A stretch of 64,000 nucleotides of DNA from DATKJY01 sp964540105 (GCA_964540105.1 CAZILL010000002.1:558001-622000); one strand, 5' to 3'. Shown: positions 1 to 9,596, counted from the stretch's first letter. Notes: generated by a model from the sequence alone, not told the origin. A program made the numbers and translations.

Positions 1-2
1 AG

Positions 3-695
3 AAGTTTGCGGGTCAGCTCATACTAGGGCTGTTGTTTGGACTCTTGCTGACCTACATGGCTCCTGATGGGCAATACGATGGTACAACGAGCATTCCCTT
101 CTTCAAGAACTTCATGCTGAATCTGAGTTTCCTCTATATACCGTTTGTCATGTTCGTCATCACCGGTTCATCAAACGCTGTCAACCTGACCGACGGCCTC
201 GACGGCCTCGCGATTGGTCTGTGCGGACTCTGTTTCATGGCTTTTCTGGGGATTGTCTATGTCACGGGACGGCTCGATTACTCCAACTACCTGCAGATCG
301 AATATTTCCCGGGGACCGGAGAGTTGTCGATCTTCTGTGGCGCCGCGGTCGGATCAGCGCTCGGCTTTCTCTGGTTCAATTCGCATCCGGCGGAAGTCTT
401 CATGGGAGACACCGGTTCGCTCGCGCTTGGGGGAGCGCTCGGGGCCATTGCCATCCTGGTCAAGAAGGAACTGCTGCTGGTCATCGTGGGCGGGGTCTTT
501 GTCATGACGGCGATGTCGGTCATTATTCAGGTCCTCTCCTACCGCTATCGAGGCGGCAAACGAGTTTTCAAGATGGCGCCAATCCATCACCACTTCGAAC
601 TCTCCGGGTGGTCTGAGACGAAGGTGGTTGTGCGCTTTTGGATTATGGGAGCGATGTGCGCCCTGCTCACCCTGGCGACATTGAAGATACGATGA
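3..695 (+). CDS. mraY: phospho-N-acetylmuramoyl-pentapeptide transferase, C-terminal part (MraY)
   Basis: The reading frame is open to the left edge, so the N-terminus lies outside the window and the first TTG at 33 is not the start. MraY moves phospho-MurNAc-pentapeptide from UDP to undecaprenyl phosphate at the inner membrane, making lipid I. Family signatures are visible: NLTDGLDGLA (about 181-210), FMGDTGSLALGG (about 400-435) and the histidine cluster APIHHHFE (about 576-600), with several hydrophobic helices between them. The stop overlaps the murD start as ATGA. It is the first visible gene of the division and cell wall cluster. Confidence 0.97.
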   Translation, partial: KFAGQLILGLLFGLLLTYMAPDGQYDGTTSIPFFKNFMLNLSFLYIPFVMFVITGSSNAVNLTDGLDGLAIGLCGLCFMAFLGIVYVTGRLDYSNYLQIEYFPGTGELSIFCGAAVGSALGFLWFNSHPAEVFMGDTGSLALGGALGAIAILVKKELLLVIVGGVFVMTAMSVIIQVLSYRYRGGKRVFKMAPIHHHFELSGWSETKVVVRFWIMGAMCALLTLATLKIR

Positions 696-2086
696 CAGCC
701 ACAGAACGCATCAGAGGGCGAGAGATCGGCATTGTCGGCATGGCCCGCTCCGGCGTAGGAGCTGCCTTGCTTGCCCAGCGCCATGGCGGCAAACCGTTTG
801 TCTCGGACGCGGCCCCCGAGCAAAGGTTGACAGCCCAGATCGAGAAACTGAACACGCACCAGATCCTGTTTGAAACTGGTGGTCACACGGACAGACTGTT
901 GGCATGCGACTACCTGGTTCTATCGCCGGGCGTGCTGCTAACCCTTGATATAGTGGCAAGAGCGAAAGAGCGTGGCGTGCCGGTCTTTTCGGAACTGGAG
1001 TTTGCCTCATGGGTGTGCCAGGGGCGCATTGTGGCCATCACCGGCACAAACGGTAAGACGACCACGACAACTCTTGCCGGTGAACTCTTCAAGGCGAGCG
1101 GAATGTCAACTTTCGTGTGCGGCAATATTGGCCTGGCCTTTACCGAGGTCGCGGATCAGGTGCCGCCGAACGGAGTCGCCGTGGTTGAGGTCTCCAGTTT
1201 CCAGTTGGAATGCATCGAGGATTTCCATCCGTATGTTGCCGCGATCCTCAATATTACCCCCGATCACCTCGACCGACACGGTTCGATGGAGGGATATCGC
1301 AAAGTCAAGTTCCGCATCACAGAGAATCAAACCGCCGACGACTATCTCGTGCTGAATGGCGAAGATTCCGATCTCACTTCGCACAAGCCTCAGAGCCGAG
1401 CCAACAATCTCTGGTTCTCGACGAGAGAATCTGAGTCTTTGGCCGTGACGTTTGTTCGCAACAAAGAACTTTGGTCGCGGTTCAATGGCCGCGAGCAGTC
1501 GATTATCAAGTGCGATCAGATCGGCATACCCGGCAGGCACAACCTGCAGAATGCCGCCGCGGCTGTCAGTATGATGTTGCCGTTTGGAATATCGCCGCAG
1601 ACTATGGCGGCCGGCCTGGCGAAGTTTCCGGGCGTCGAGCATCGGTTGGAGAAAGCTGGAACAGTCGCTGGTGTGAATTTTGTCAATGACTCCAAGGCTA
1701 CAAATGTCGACTCAGTCTGCGTTGCACTTCGCTCGATGGCACAACCTGTCTATCTGATCCTCGGTGGTCGGGACAAGGGAGGGAGCTACCTACCCATTAT
1801 CGAAGCGGGTCGGCACGCGATCAAAGGGCTGATTGTCATCGGAGAAGCGCGGGACAAGATCTTCAGTTCACTGGGGAAGGCGTTCCCGACGGTCTTCGCA
1901 GAAACACTCGAAGAAGCGGTCGTGCGTGGGTTCGACCAGGCACATCCGGGCGAGACCGTCCTGCTGTCGCCGGGATGCGCGAGTTTTGACATGTTCGACA
2001 ATTTCGAACATCGAGGACGAGTTTTCAAGGCAGCGGTGGCGTCGCTAAAGAACGGAAAGAAGAAGAATGAGACTATCAGCCGATAG
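692..2086 (+). CDS. murD: UDP-N-acetylmuramoylalanine--D-glutamate ligase (MurD)
   Basis: Cytoplasmic ATP-dependent ligase adding D-glutamate to UDP-MurNAc-L-Ala. The ATG at 692 overlaps the mraY stop (ATGA); an open frame reaches back to 638 but would lie inside mraY, so 692 is preferred, giving 464 residues, normal for MurD. An N-terminal nucleotide-binding region (IGIVGMARSG) is followed by the Mur ligase P-loop GTNGKTTT at residues 118-125, the central ITPDHLDRHG motif and the C-terminal NDSKATN motif, all typical of MurD. The 3' end overlaps ftsW by 20 bases, suggesting translational coupling. Confidence 0.97.
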   Translation: MTATERIRGREIGIVGMARSGVGAALLAQRHGGKPFVSDAAPEQRLTAQIEKLNTHQILFETGGHTDRLLACDYLVLSPGVLLTLDIVARAKERGVPVFSELEFASWVCQGRIVAITGTNGKTTTTTLAGELFKASGMSTFVCGNIGLAFTEVADQVPPNGVAVVEVSSFQLECIEDFHPYVAAILNITPDHLDRHGSMEGYRKVKFRITENQTADDYLVLNGEDSDLTSHKPQSRANNLWFSTRESESLAVTFVRNKELWSRFNGREQSIIKCDQIGIPGRHNLQNAAAAVSMMLPFGISPQTMAAGLAKFPGVEHRLEKAGTVAGVNFVNDSKATNVDSVCVALRSMAQPVYLILGGRDKGGSYLPIIEAGRHAIKGLIVIGEARDKIFSSLGKAFPTVFAETLEEAVVRGFDQAHPGETVLLSPGCASFDMFDNFEHRGRVFKAAVASLKNGKKKNETISR

Positions 2087-3164
2087 AAGTCGCGTCGACG
2101 AATCACTGTTGGTCACCTATCTGCTGATCGTGGCTTTCGGAATTGTCATGATCTACTCAACGTCATCAATCATGGCCGACAGCCGCTTCGGGTCGAATAT
2201 GTACTTCCTCAAGAACGAATTGATCTGGGCATTACTCTCTCTCGGCGTGATGGGCTTGCTCATCAAGATCGATCTGAGGCGTTTCGCGACGCTCTCGGTG
2301 CCGGCCCTGCTGGTTGTCGTTGTTCTGTTGATCGTCGTGTTTGCCATGCCGGCCCGCAATGGATCGCATCGCTGGCTGATCGTTGGGCCACTGACCCTGC
2401 AACCGTCGGAGCTGTTCAAGTTTCTGGTTGTTTATTACCTGGCGTTTTCACTGTCAAACCCTCAGCGGAACATCACCAGCATTCGACAGCTTCTGATTCC
2501 TTACGCCCCGCTTCTCGGGGTCGGGCTGGGATTGATCTTTCTCGAACCGAATCTTGGCCAGACGATGCTCGTTTTTGGCACTGCCCTCGGCATTTTCTTT
2601 CTAGCCGGCATGCGGCTCAAGCACATTGCAGCCGCAGCCCTGCCTCTCCTGGGCGTGGCCACGATCGTTGTCTTTGTCTTCGGTTATAAGCGTTCGCGGA
2701 TTATTGACCACTTGGACGCCATCATGGACCCACTTCAGGGGAGTTACCAGGTCAAACAGTCGGCGCTCACCCTCGGAGCTGGCGGACTGTTCGGCACAGG
2801 ACTCGGGGAGGGACGCCAGAAGCTCTTCTTCCTGCCTTATCCACACACTGACTTCATCTTCAGCGCCTCCGGTGAGGAGGTTGGCTTTGTCGGACTCATG
2901 CTTGTGCTGGCTGCCCTCTTCTTCATTCTGTGGCGCGGCTTCAAGATCGCGTCGGCACAAACAGACAAGTTCGGTTTCCTGCTGGCGGCAGGGATGACAT
3001 GGTCGCTGTTTCTCAATATTGCGCTGAATGTCGGAGTGGCGACGGCCATCCTGCCTGTAACCGGCGTTCCCCTGCCGTTCATTTCGTACGGGGGGTCGTC
3101 GCTTCTCATGTCAAGCGCAGCGATAGCCGTGCTGTTGAATTTGTCGCGGAGGAGCGTGGCATGA
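2067..3164 (+). CDS. ftsW: lipid II polymerase FtsW (SEDS family)
   Basis: Polytopic SEDS glycosyltransferase of the divisome that polymerises lipid II into septal glycan together with a class B PBP. The 365 residues show about ten hydrophobic segments, the conserved NGSHRW stretch after the fourth helix, the QPSE motif, and the C-terminal signature TGVPLPFISYGGSS typical of FtsW/RodA/SpoVE. Position between murD and murG argues for FtsW rather than RodA. The ATG at 2067 lies within the end of murD. The stop overlaps the murG start as ATGA. Confidence 0.95.
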   Translation: MRLSADRSRVDESLLVTYLLIVAFGIVMIYSTSSIMADSRFGSNMYFLKNELIWALLSLGVMGLLIKIDLRRFATLSVPALLVVVVLLIVVFAMPARNGSHRWLIVGPLTLQPSELFKFLVVYYLAFSLSNPQRNITSIRQLLIPYAPLLGVGLGLIFLEPNLGQTMLVFGTALGIFFLAGMRLKHIAAAALPLLGVATIVVFVFGYKRSRIIDHLDAIMDPLQGSYQVKQSALTLGAGGLFGTGLGEGRQKLFFLPYPHTDFIFSASGEEVGFVGLMLVLAALFFILWRGFKIASAQTDKFGFLLAAGMTWSLFLNIALNVGVATAILPVTGVPLPFISYGGSSLLMSSAAIAVLLNLSRRSVA

Positions 3165-4318
3165 CCACGGCGCTGAGGTCAGTTCGGTTGGTTCTTGCCG
3201 GTGGTGGGACAGGAGGGCATCTGTATCCGGCAATAGCCATCGCCGATCGGGTTCGCGAGATCGCGCAGGGAAAGATGAACGTTGAGATAGTTTTTGTAGG
3301 GACCAAACGAGGGCTGGAATATCGGCTCGGCAACGCTCTGGGATATCGCCTGCAACTCATAACGGTGTGGGGGCTGGCCCGCCGATTGACACTCAGGAAC
3401 CTGCTGGTACCGTTCATTCTGATCCGGTCTCTCATCCGAGCGTCGCGTTTCCTCGCACAATTTGCGCCTCAGCTGGTGGTGGCCACGGGAGGATATGTGT
3501 GCTGGCCGGTAGCTCGTATGGCCGCGAGGAGAAAGATACCGGTGCTACTTCAGGAACAGAATTCATATCCGGGGATCACCACACGCCGTCTCGCGCCCTT
3601 GGCGAGTCGTATCTATCTCGGCTTCGGTAAGGCAGCCGATCATTTCCATACTGACGGACAAGTCCGCGTGACGGGGAATCCGGTGCGTCGCACCATCACC
3701 CACGGCAATCGAGAGGAGGCGCTGAGGGTCTTCCGCCTCTCCAAAGACAAGCGAACGATTCTCATTCTCGGCGGGAGCCAGGGGGCGCGGGCCGTCAACC
3801 AGGCTGCCTCAAGAGCCCTCCGAGACACACCCTGGTCGAATGATTTCCAACTTTTATGGCAAACGGGGAAAGGGGATTACACGGATGTAATCGCCACGGC
3901 GGGTGAGAAGGCACAAGGTCACTCCCTTTTCCCCTTTGAAAATCGCATGGAGTTGGTGTATGCCGCGGCCGATATCGCGGTGGCACGCGCCGGTGCCATT
4001 ACGCTCGCTGAGTTCGAGGCGTGCGCGCTTCCGTCGGTTCTGATTCCGTACCCGTTCGCGGCCGCTGATCATCAACGCAAGAACGCGCAAGAGTTTGAAC
4101 GTCAGGGATTCGCGGTCGTGATCGACGAAAGTCGGCTGGGATCGGCCGATCCGATCGGGGTTGCGCGCGAGTTGCTCGCGACAGGCAAAGCTGATCAGAT
4201 GCGCCAAGCGATACGCTCGGCAACGGCCGGCAGGAAACCGGCGGTCGATGTGATCGCCGAAGAGATTGTCGACATGCTCTCCCAAGTGGAGACAACAGGA
4301 GGAAAGGTTGAACATTGA
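3161..4318 (+). CDS. murG: UDP-GlcNAc:lipid I N-acetylglucosaminyltransferase (MurG)
   Basis: Peripheral membrane GT-B glycosyltransferase that converts lipid I to lipid II. The start at ATG 3161 overlaps the ftsW stop and follows a GGAGG-like site; an open frame extends to 2930 inside ftsW but that extension is not MurG-like. The glycine-rich loop GGGTGGHLYP sits near residues 14-23, ATGGYV near the end of the first domain, LLQEQNSYPG mid-protein, GGSQGA for the second domain, and AGAITLAEFEA plus PYPFAAADHQ for UDP-GlcNAc binding. The length of 385 residues is slightly above the usual 355-370. Confidence 0.96.
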   Translation: MTTALRSVRLVLAGGGTGGHLYPAIAIADRVREIAQGKMNVEIVFVGTKRGLEYRLGNALGYRLQLITVWGLARRLTLRNLLVPFILIRSLIRASRFLAQFAPQLVVATGGYVCWPVARMAARRKIPVLLQEQNSYPGITTRRLAPLASRIYLGFGKAADHFHTDGQVRVTGNPVRRTITHGNREEALRVFRLSKDKRTILILGGSQGARAVNQAASRALRDTPWSNDFQLLWQTGKGDYTDVIATAGEKAQGHSLFPFENRMELVYAAADIAVARAGAITLAEFEACALPSVLIPYPFAAADHQRKNAQEFERQGFAVVIDESRLGSADPIGVARELLATGKADQMRQAIRSATAGRKPAVDVIAEEIVDMLSQVETTGGKVEH

Positions 4319-5741
4319 CTACACGCTTGACAGAACGGCTCAAAGCTTTCGAAATGGCAAAGTGATGTTTGGACGTTTTCGAAAACTTCACTTCGTCGGA
4401 ATCGGCGGTGCGGGTATGTCCGGGATCGCGGAGATCCTGCACAACCTCGGGTTTCAGATCAGCGGTTCGGACAGCACGCCCAGTGAGATTACCGAATACC
4501 TCCATTCGAAGGGTGTTGTGATACAGGGAGCGCACGAAGCGGGAAATGTCCGCGATGTTGACGTCGTGGTCATCTCGTCGGCGATTGGAGAAAGTAACCC
4601 TGAAGTGCGCGAAGCGCGCCAACGGGGTGTACCGGTTATCAAGCGCGCCGAGATGCTCGGAGAACTGATGCGACTCAAGTTCTCGATCGGTGTCGCCGGG
4701 ACGCACGGCAAGACCACGACTACCTCGATGATCGGGCGCATTCTTCAAAACGCGAAACTCAATCCCACGCTGATAGTGGGCGGAGTGGTGGCTGAACTGG
4801 GAACTGGCGCGGCGCTCGGCAGCGGCGATTACCTTGTCGCCGAGGCGGATGAATACGATCGATCGTTCCTGGCGATGTTTCCAAGTATGGCCGTGGTTCT
4901 CAATGTGGAGCCCGATCATCTGGAATGCTACAATGGCATGGATGATTTGAAGAACTCGTTCCTGACCTACATGAACCGGGTTCCGTTCTATGGTTCAGCG
5001 ATCATCTCTGCGGACGACCCGAATAGCGTTGAGCTCACCCCGCGCATAACGAGGCCGCACGCGACTTTTGGATTCAGCGCAAGCGCGGACTATCGGGCGT
5101 TGAATATCACTCTTGCCGCCGGGCGTACTGTCTTTTCCGTGTATCATCGTCAGGATCTTCTCGGAGAGGTCATCCTCAGAGTTCCGGGACGACATAATGT
5201 CAGCAACGCGCTGGCCGCCGTGGCAGCGACGCGAGAGCTCGACGTGCCCTTCGAGGCCATTGCTGACGCGCTGAGATCGTTCCGAGGTGTCGGGCGACGT
5301 TTCGAAATCATCGGAGAGGCCGCGGGGGTGCTGGTGATCGACGACTACGCGCATCACCCAACCGAGATCAAGGCCACTCTGACCGCAGCGCGTGATATCT
5401 ATCCCGAACGACGGATCATCGCCGTCTTTCAGCCCCACTTGTTCAGTAGAACCCAGCAATTCCTCGGAGAGTTTGCTCAGGCGCTGTCGTTGGCGGCCAA
5501 GTGCATTCTCACTGACATTTATCCGGCGCGTGAACTACCGATTGAAGGGGTAACGTCTGAGTGTATTCGGCAGGAAGCGCTTCGTCGGAAGATTGGTGAT
5601 TTCGACTATGTCGGTACTAAAGATAATGCGATCGACGCTATTCTGAAAATCGCTCGCACCGGCGACGTGGTCATCCTTATCGGCGCGGGTTCGATCACGT
5701 ACCTGCGTCACACACTCCTGGAGCGTCTAAAGAGTATATGA
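4308..5741 (+). CDS. murC: UDP-N-acetylmuramate--L-alanine ligase (MurC)
   Basis: Cytoplasmic ligase adding L-Ala to UDP-MurNAc. A TTG at 4308 preceded by AGGAGGA (4297-4303) is the most likely start and overlaps the end of murG by 11 bases; GTG 4362 and ATG 4365 are alternatives close to the first conserved motif HFVGIGGAGMSGIA. Other signatures: the P-loop GTHGKTTTTS, EADEYDRSF, NVEPDHLE, RRFE and DDYAHHPTEI, the last typical of MurC. The protein is 477 residues, normal for the family. The next gene is ftsQ, with no murB or ddl between them. Confidence 0.96.
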   Translation: MNIDYTLDRTAQSFRNGKVMFGRFRKLHFVGIGGAGMSGIAEILHNLGFQISGSDSTPSEITEYLHSKGVVIQGAHEAGNVRDVDVVVISSAIGESNPEVREARQRGVPVIKRAEMLGELMRLKFSIGVAGTHGKTTTTSMIGRILQNAKLNPTLIVGGVVAELGTGAALGSGDYLVAEADEYDRSFLAMFPSMAVVLNVEPDHLECYNGMDDLKNSFLTYMNRVPFYGSAIISADDPNSVELTPRITRPHATFGFSASADYRALNITLAAGRTVFSVYHRQDLLGEVILRVPGRHNVSNALAAVAATRELDVPFEAIADALRSFRGVGRRFEIIGEAAGVLVIDDYAHHPTEIKATLTAARDIYPERRIIAVFQPHLFSRTQQFLGEFAQALSLAAKCILTDIYPARELPIEGVTSECIRQEALRRKIGDFDYVGTKDNAIDAILKIARTGDVVILIGAGSITYLRHTLLERLKSI

Positions 5742-6787
5742 GCTGGCTCTCGAAAGAAATGAAAGTTCTTCTCTTCTCTCTGACTCTGGTCGTGTCAGGG
5801 TTGCTTGCCGCTGTCCAGTACACATCGCTGTGTTCTCTGCAGGCGGTCACGCTGAACGGGCAGAAAGTGGAGAACTGGGAACGTGAGCTTGGTCTGGTTC
5901 GTTCGCAGGGAATCCTTAAACAGCCGCTCGACAGTCTGGCCGACGCTCTCTTTGCACGCCAGGGGGTGCGCCATGTGTCGATCGACTACATCCTTCCGAA
6001 TACGTTGCATATCTCGACGACGAACCTGACTCCGGTCTGCTATGTCCATGATGATGTCAGTGGCATGCTCTTTGGTTTGGACGAGACCGCCCGTGTGGTT
6101 CCCCTCGCGAACGACGTTCGTGACTGGGAGCTGCCGATCTGTACGGGCGTCAGGATACGTCTGTTGTTTGATCAGTGTGTCGATCCTCGGGTGAGCTTGG
6201 TGGTTCCGCAGCTGAAGGAATTGCACGCGCAGCGACCCGACTTCTTTCGACTTATTAGCGAAGTGAGCTTCGCGAATCCAAGCTATCTGACCATGTCCAT
6301 TTCCGGCCTGCCCTGCGTTGTGCGGGCCATGCCCATCGACCTGTTGGCGCGACTGGATGATTTCGTCGCCTTTATGGAGCATTATAAGGCGGAACCGTTT
6401 AGAGCGAGTGTCTTCGACCTGCGCTACGACAATATGATCGTACGAGAGGCGAAGCCGGAGAAGAAGCGAAAGGACTCAGCGACAGTAGAAAGGATCGTCC
6501 AACAAGAGATATCGACTCTCGCTGTAACATCCAGTGGACCGGTGGTTGCCAAGCCCAAGAGCCCGACCGTAGTTCCAGTGAAGGGATCCGATAGCCATCG
6601 CAAGGCGGCGCCAGTCAGGCCAGCCGTTGTTAGTACAGGGAATCACCATACTGCTTCACCGAAGCAACCTTCGATAGGAAAGCCGAACACCGTTTCCCGC
6701 CCCGTGTTGCCTGTTACTCCCAAAAAGACCGACAGAACTTCGAAAGAGAGCGCGAAAACGAAGAAGGTGACTGCCAATGGCCGCTGA
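5738..6787 (+). CDS. ftsQ: cell division protein FtsQ/DivIB-like
   Basis: Bitopic divisome protein. One transmembrane helix at about residues 8-27 is followed by a POTRA-like region (about 32-105, with SLQAVTLNGQ and VRHVSIDYILPNTLHIS) and a beta domain to about residue 235. Sequence identity to known FtsQ is weak, so the call rests on topology, POTRA pattern and position between murC and ftsA. Unusual is a tail of roughly 110 residues (about 240-349) rich in Lys, Pro, Ser, Thr and Val that looks disordered and strongly basic. The start overlaps the murC stop (ATGA); the end overlaps ftsA by 11 bases. Confidence 0.85.
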   Translation: MSWLSKEMKVLLFSLTLVVSGLLAAVQYTSLCSLQAVTLNGQKVENWERELGLVRSQGILKQPLDSLADALFARQGVRHVSIDYILPNTLHISTTNLTPVCYVHDDVSGMLFGLDETARVVPLANDVRDWELPICTGVRIRLLFDQCVDPRVSLVVPQLKELHAQRPDFFRLISEVSFANPSYLTMSISGLPCVVRAMPIDLLARLDDFVAFMEHYKAEPFRASVFDLRYDNMIVREAKPEKKRKDSATVERIVQQEISTLAVTSSGPVVAKPKSPTVVPVKGSDSHRKAAPVRPAVVSTGNHHTASPKQPSIGKPNTVSRPVLPVTPKKTDRTSKESAKTKKVTANGR

Positions 6788-7994
6788 GCAGATTATCGCC
6801 GCCCTCGATATCGGCACAACCAAGATTCTCGCCCTGGTTGGGGAACGGGATGAACATGGCGGGATTTACGTCATTGGCCATGGGCAGTCGCCGGCGGAAG
6901 GACTCAGGCGGGGAGTCGTGGTTGACATGGATAAGACCGTGCGCTCGATTCGTCGGGCTATCGATGATGCTCAGTTGGTGTCAGGAACAGAGATTGACCG
7001 CGTGACAGTCGGGATCTCCGGTGAACATGTGCGCTCCATCAATAGCCAGGGAGTGATCGCCGTCAATCGCGCCGACAATGAAATTACTCCGGCCGACGTC
7101 GAGAAGGCCATCGAAGCATCCCGCGCGGTAGCCATACCGGTCGACCGGGAGATCATTCATGTCATTCCGCAGGACTTTTCGGTAGACGACGAATCCGGCA
7201 TCAAGGATCCGACCGGAATGTCCGGCGTTCGGCTTGAGGTTGAAGCGCATATTGTCACAGCCTCGGTGACGACCACGCGCAATATCTACCGAGCGCTCGA
7301 GCGCTGTCAGCTTGGGGTCGATCATATCGTACTCGAAGCGCTCGGACTCGCTCAGGTCCTCCTCTCTGAAGAAGAACGGAGTAGCGGGGCCGTCATCGTC
7401 GATTTCGGTGGGGATATCACCAGCGTGTCGCTGTTCTACGACAGCGCCATTCGACACACCGCAGTGGTGTCGCTGGGGAGCAGGAATGTTACCAACGACA
7501 TCGCGATTGGATTGCGAACCAGCCTCGATCAGGCGGAAGCGATCAAACTTGCCCACGGCGCGTGTCTGGCGTCGCTGGTTGACCCCGATGAGATGATCAC
7601 AGTCTCTGGCATGGGGGGTAGAGCCGAGCGGGAAATTTCGCGCAATGTACTGGCTTCGATCATTGAACCGAGGGTTGAAGAGGTCTTTTCACTCGTAGCG
7701 CGCGAGCTCAAGAGAGTTCATCGCGGTGATACCGCCGCCGCAGGGTTGATCCTGAGCGGAGGCGGATCGCTGCTGCCCGGCGCCGTCGAACTGGCCGAGC
7801 AGATGTTTGACATGCCCGTGCGTCGGGGACAGATCAGTGGTTTTGCGCATATCCCCGACGAATTGAACAGCATCCGCTTCGCAACGGCGCACGGGCTGGC
7901 GCTCTACGGACTGACCAACGAGTCAGGGGGGGGAAAGCAACGGATCAAGGGTTTCTGGAAGATGATGGAAAATTGGATTACCAAACAGTTCTAA
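6777..7994 (+). CDS. ftsA: cell division protein FtsA
   Basis: Actin-like ATPase that tethers FtsZ filaments to the inner membrane. The phosphate-1 loop ALDIGTTKILALVG lies at residues 9-22, the 1C-domain region VTVGISGEHV near 77-86, phosphate-2 VIVDFGGDITSVS near 205-217, and the adenosine motif LSGGGSLLPG near 322-331. The C-terminus (KGFWKMMENWITKQF) fits the amphipathic membrane-targeting helix. Its 405 residues are typical. It overlaps ftsQ and is followed 35 bases downstream by ftsZ. Confidence 0.97.
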   Translation: MAAEQIIAALDIGTTKILALVGERDEHGGIYVIGHGQSPAEGLRRGVVVDMDKTVRSIRRAIDDAQLVSGTEIDRVTVGISGEHVRSINSQGVIAVNRADNEITPADVEKAIEASRAVAIPVDREIIHVIPQDFSVDDESGIKDPTGMSGVRLEVEAHIVTASVTTTRNIYRALERCQLGVDHIVLEALGLAQVLLSEEERSSGAVIVDFGGDITSVSLFYDSAIRHTAVVSLGSRNVTNDIAIGLRTSLDQAEAIKLAHGACLASLVDPDEMITVSGMGGRAEREISRNVLASIIEPRVEEVFSLVARELKRVHRGDTAAAGLILSGGGSLLPGAVELAEQMFDMPVRRGQISGFAHIPDELNSIRFATAHGLALYGLTNESGGGKQRIKGFWKMMENWITKQF

Positions 7995-8029
7995 TGACTG
8001 CAATACCATTCAAGGAGGAACGGTACACA

Positions 8030-9298
8030 ATGGAAAACAAGCACCAGTTCAATCTGGCTGCCGACTACGTTGGCTATGCCAACATCAAGGTCGTGGGAGT
8101 CGGCGGAGCGGGAGGCAATGCGATCAATCGGATGATTGCGGCCAACCTGCGCGGCGTGGAGTTTATCGCCATCAACACCGACGCACAGGTGTTGGATCAG
8201 AATGTCGCGGAGAAGAAGATCCAGATCGGGCGCGAAATCACCAACGGGCTCGGTGCCGGAGCCAATCCTGAAATCGGGCGCCGCGCGGTCGAGGAAAGCC
8301 GGCAGGAAGTTATGCGCGAGATCGGGCACCCCAATCTCGTCTTCATCACCGCCGGAATGGGGGGTGGCACGGGGACCGGAGCCGCACCGGTTGTCGCGGA
8401 GATTGCCAAGCAGTCGGGAGCGCTGACGGTGGCGATCGTCACCAAGCCCTTTCACTTCGAAGGGAACAAACGGGCGACGCGCGCTGATCTCGGTTTGGCG
8501 GAGTTGAAATCCAAAGTCGACACGCTGATTACCATCCCGAACGAGCGGTTGCTTGAAATCGTCGACAAGAACACAACATTCATCGAAGCCTTTGCGACCG
8601 CCGACGATGTCCTTCACCAGGCGACCAAGGGAATTTCGGACCTCATCACCATTCCTGGGTTGATCAACTGTGACTTCGCAGATGTCCGCACGGTCATGCT
8701 CGAAATGGGAGACGCCCTCATGGGAACTGGCTGCGGAACCGGCGATGAGAAAGCCATCGACGCCGCGCGTGAAGCGATTCGCTCGCCCCTGTTGGGGAAT
8801 GTTTCCATCAGTGGGGCGCACGGAGTTCTCATCAACGTGACCGGCGGCGAGGATATGACTCTGTATGATGTCAATACCGCCACCTCGCTGATCTATGAAG
8901 AAGCCGGAGCCGACGCCAACATCATCTTTGGCGCGGTGATCGATCCGACCATGAGTAATCAGATGAGAGTGACCGTCATTGCTACGGGAATCGGCGGCAG
9001 TCGCGTGGCCGCGCCCGTTGAAGAGAAGAAGCCGGAGATCGCGAGTGTCGGAAAGACCATTTCGCTCTTTCCCGAAGAGCTACTTGTTACCCAGACGGGA
9101 TTTTCTCCGACCATACCCGAGCACGAAGAGGTGTTGGTCGCTGAGGCGTCTGAATCGCCGCTTTCGTTTGGGGCTACGCACTCCGTCGCGCATGACTCCG
9201 GTAACGGCAACGGCGGACAGCGTCATCGAGTACCGGTCTTCAGTGAGGATGATCGCAGTATACCGGCGTACATTCGCCGCCTTGATAACCACAGATAG
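8030..9298 (+). CDS. ftsZ: cell division GTPase FtsZ
   Basis: Tubulin-like GTPase forming the Z ring. The ATG at 8030 has a strong AAGGAGGA site at 8011-8019 and gives 422 residues; the upstream open frame from 7973 lies mostly inside ftsA and is not used. Visible motifs are GVGGAGGNAINRM at residues 23-35, the GTP-binding signature GGGTGTG at 111-117, and the T7 loop NCDFADVRTVM. After a variable linker (about 320-400) the C-terminal conserved peptide is seen as SIPAYIRR, the site that binds FtsA. It is the last gene of the cluster; a terminator follows at 9395. Confidence 0.98.
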   Translation: MENKHQFNLAADYVGYANIKVVGVGGAGGNAINRMIAANLRGVEFIAINTDAQVLDQNVAEKKIQIGREITNGLGAGANPEIGRRAVEESRQEVMREIGHPNLVFITAGMGGGTGTGAAPVVAEIAKQSGALTVAIVTKPFHFEGNKRATRADLGLAELKSKVDTLITIPNERLLEIVDKNTTFIEAFATADDVLHQATKGISDLITIPGLINCDFADVRTVMLEMGDALMGTGCGTGDEKAIDAAREAIRSPLLGNVSISGAHGVLINVTGGEDMTLYDVNTATSLIYEEAGADANIIFGAVIDPTMSNQMRVTVIATGIGGSRVAAPVEEKKPEIASVGKTISLFPEELLVTQTGFSPTIPEHEEVLVAEASESPLSFGATHSVAHDSGNGNGGQRHRVPVFSEDDRSIPAYIRRLDNHR

Positions 9299-9394
9299 CG
9301 CCGTACGAATGTACGGCACGACAAGTGTTGATTCCGAAATGAGTCAACAGATATAGCGCGACCGCAACAGCGCGTTATAGATTGGTTCCTCCAC

Positions 9395-9437
9395 GGTGCC
9401 GTCGGTTAACCTACCCTGCCGGCGGCACCTTAGTTTT
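9395..9437 (+). terminator. Terminator after ftsZ
   Basis: An 11-bp stem (9395-9405 with 9419-9429, one G.U pair) with a 13-base loop is followed by a T-rich but interrupted tail (TTAGTTTTG). It lies 97 bases after the ftsZ stop and would separate the division cluster from the flagellin gene. An imperfect AT/GC hairpin around 9353-9380 precedes it. Confidence 0.65.
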
Positions 9438-9581
9438 GTCACTCAAGTCGTTCCTTGAAATCACTTTGTGTCTCCCCCAGAGTGCAGGGTTGTAACCACA
9501 CATTATTCCTCTATTCTCAGATCGCCTTCTCGCGCTCCATTGTAACCCGTTGGCATTCTTGGTGTTGTTTGCGCGTTGACT

Positions 9582-9596
9582 CGGCATCCGCGTTGC
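9582..9596 (+). promoter_or_regulatory. Candidate sigma-54 promoter of the flagellin gene
   Basis: The sequence CGGCATCCGCGTTGC matches the -24/-12 consensus TGGCAC-N5-TTGC, with GG and GC elements exactly 10 bases apart and two mismatches at less conserved positions. It ends 65 bases before the flagellin ATG. Sigma-54 control of flagellin is known in many bacteria, and a sigma-54 activator is encoded at 22439. No good -10/-35 sigma-70 pair was seen here. Confidence 0.5.

Noticed and set aside
3999..4919. Long minus-strand ORF (306 codons) opposite murG/murC
   Set aside because: Fully antisense to two clear genes, composition is Arg/Ser-rich as expected of a shadow frame, and no domain is recognisable.
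9551..9570. TTGGCATTCTTGG as a sigma-54 promoter
   Set aside because: No TTGC at the required distance; the site at 9582-9596 fits instead.
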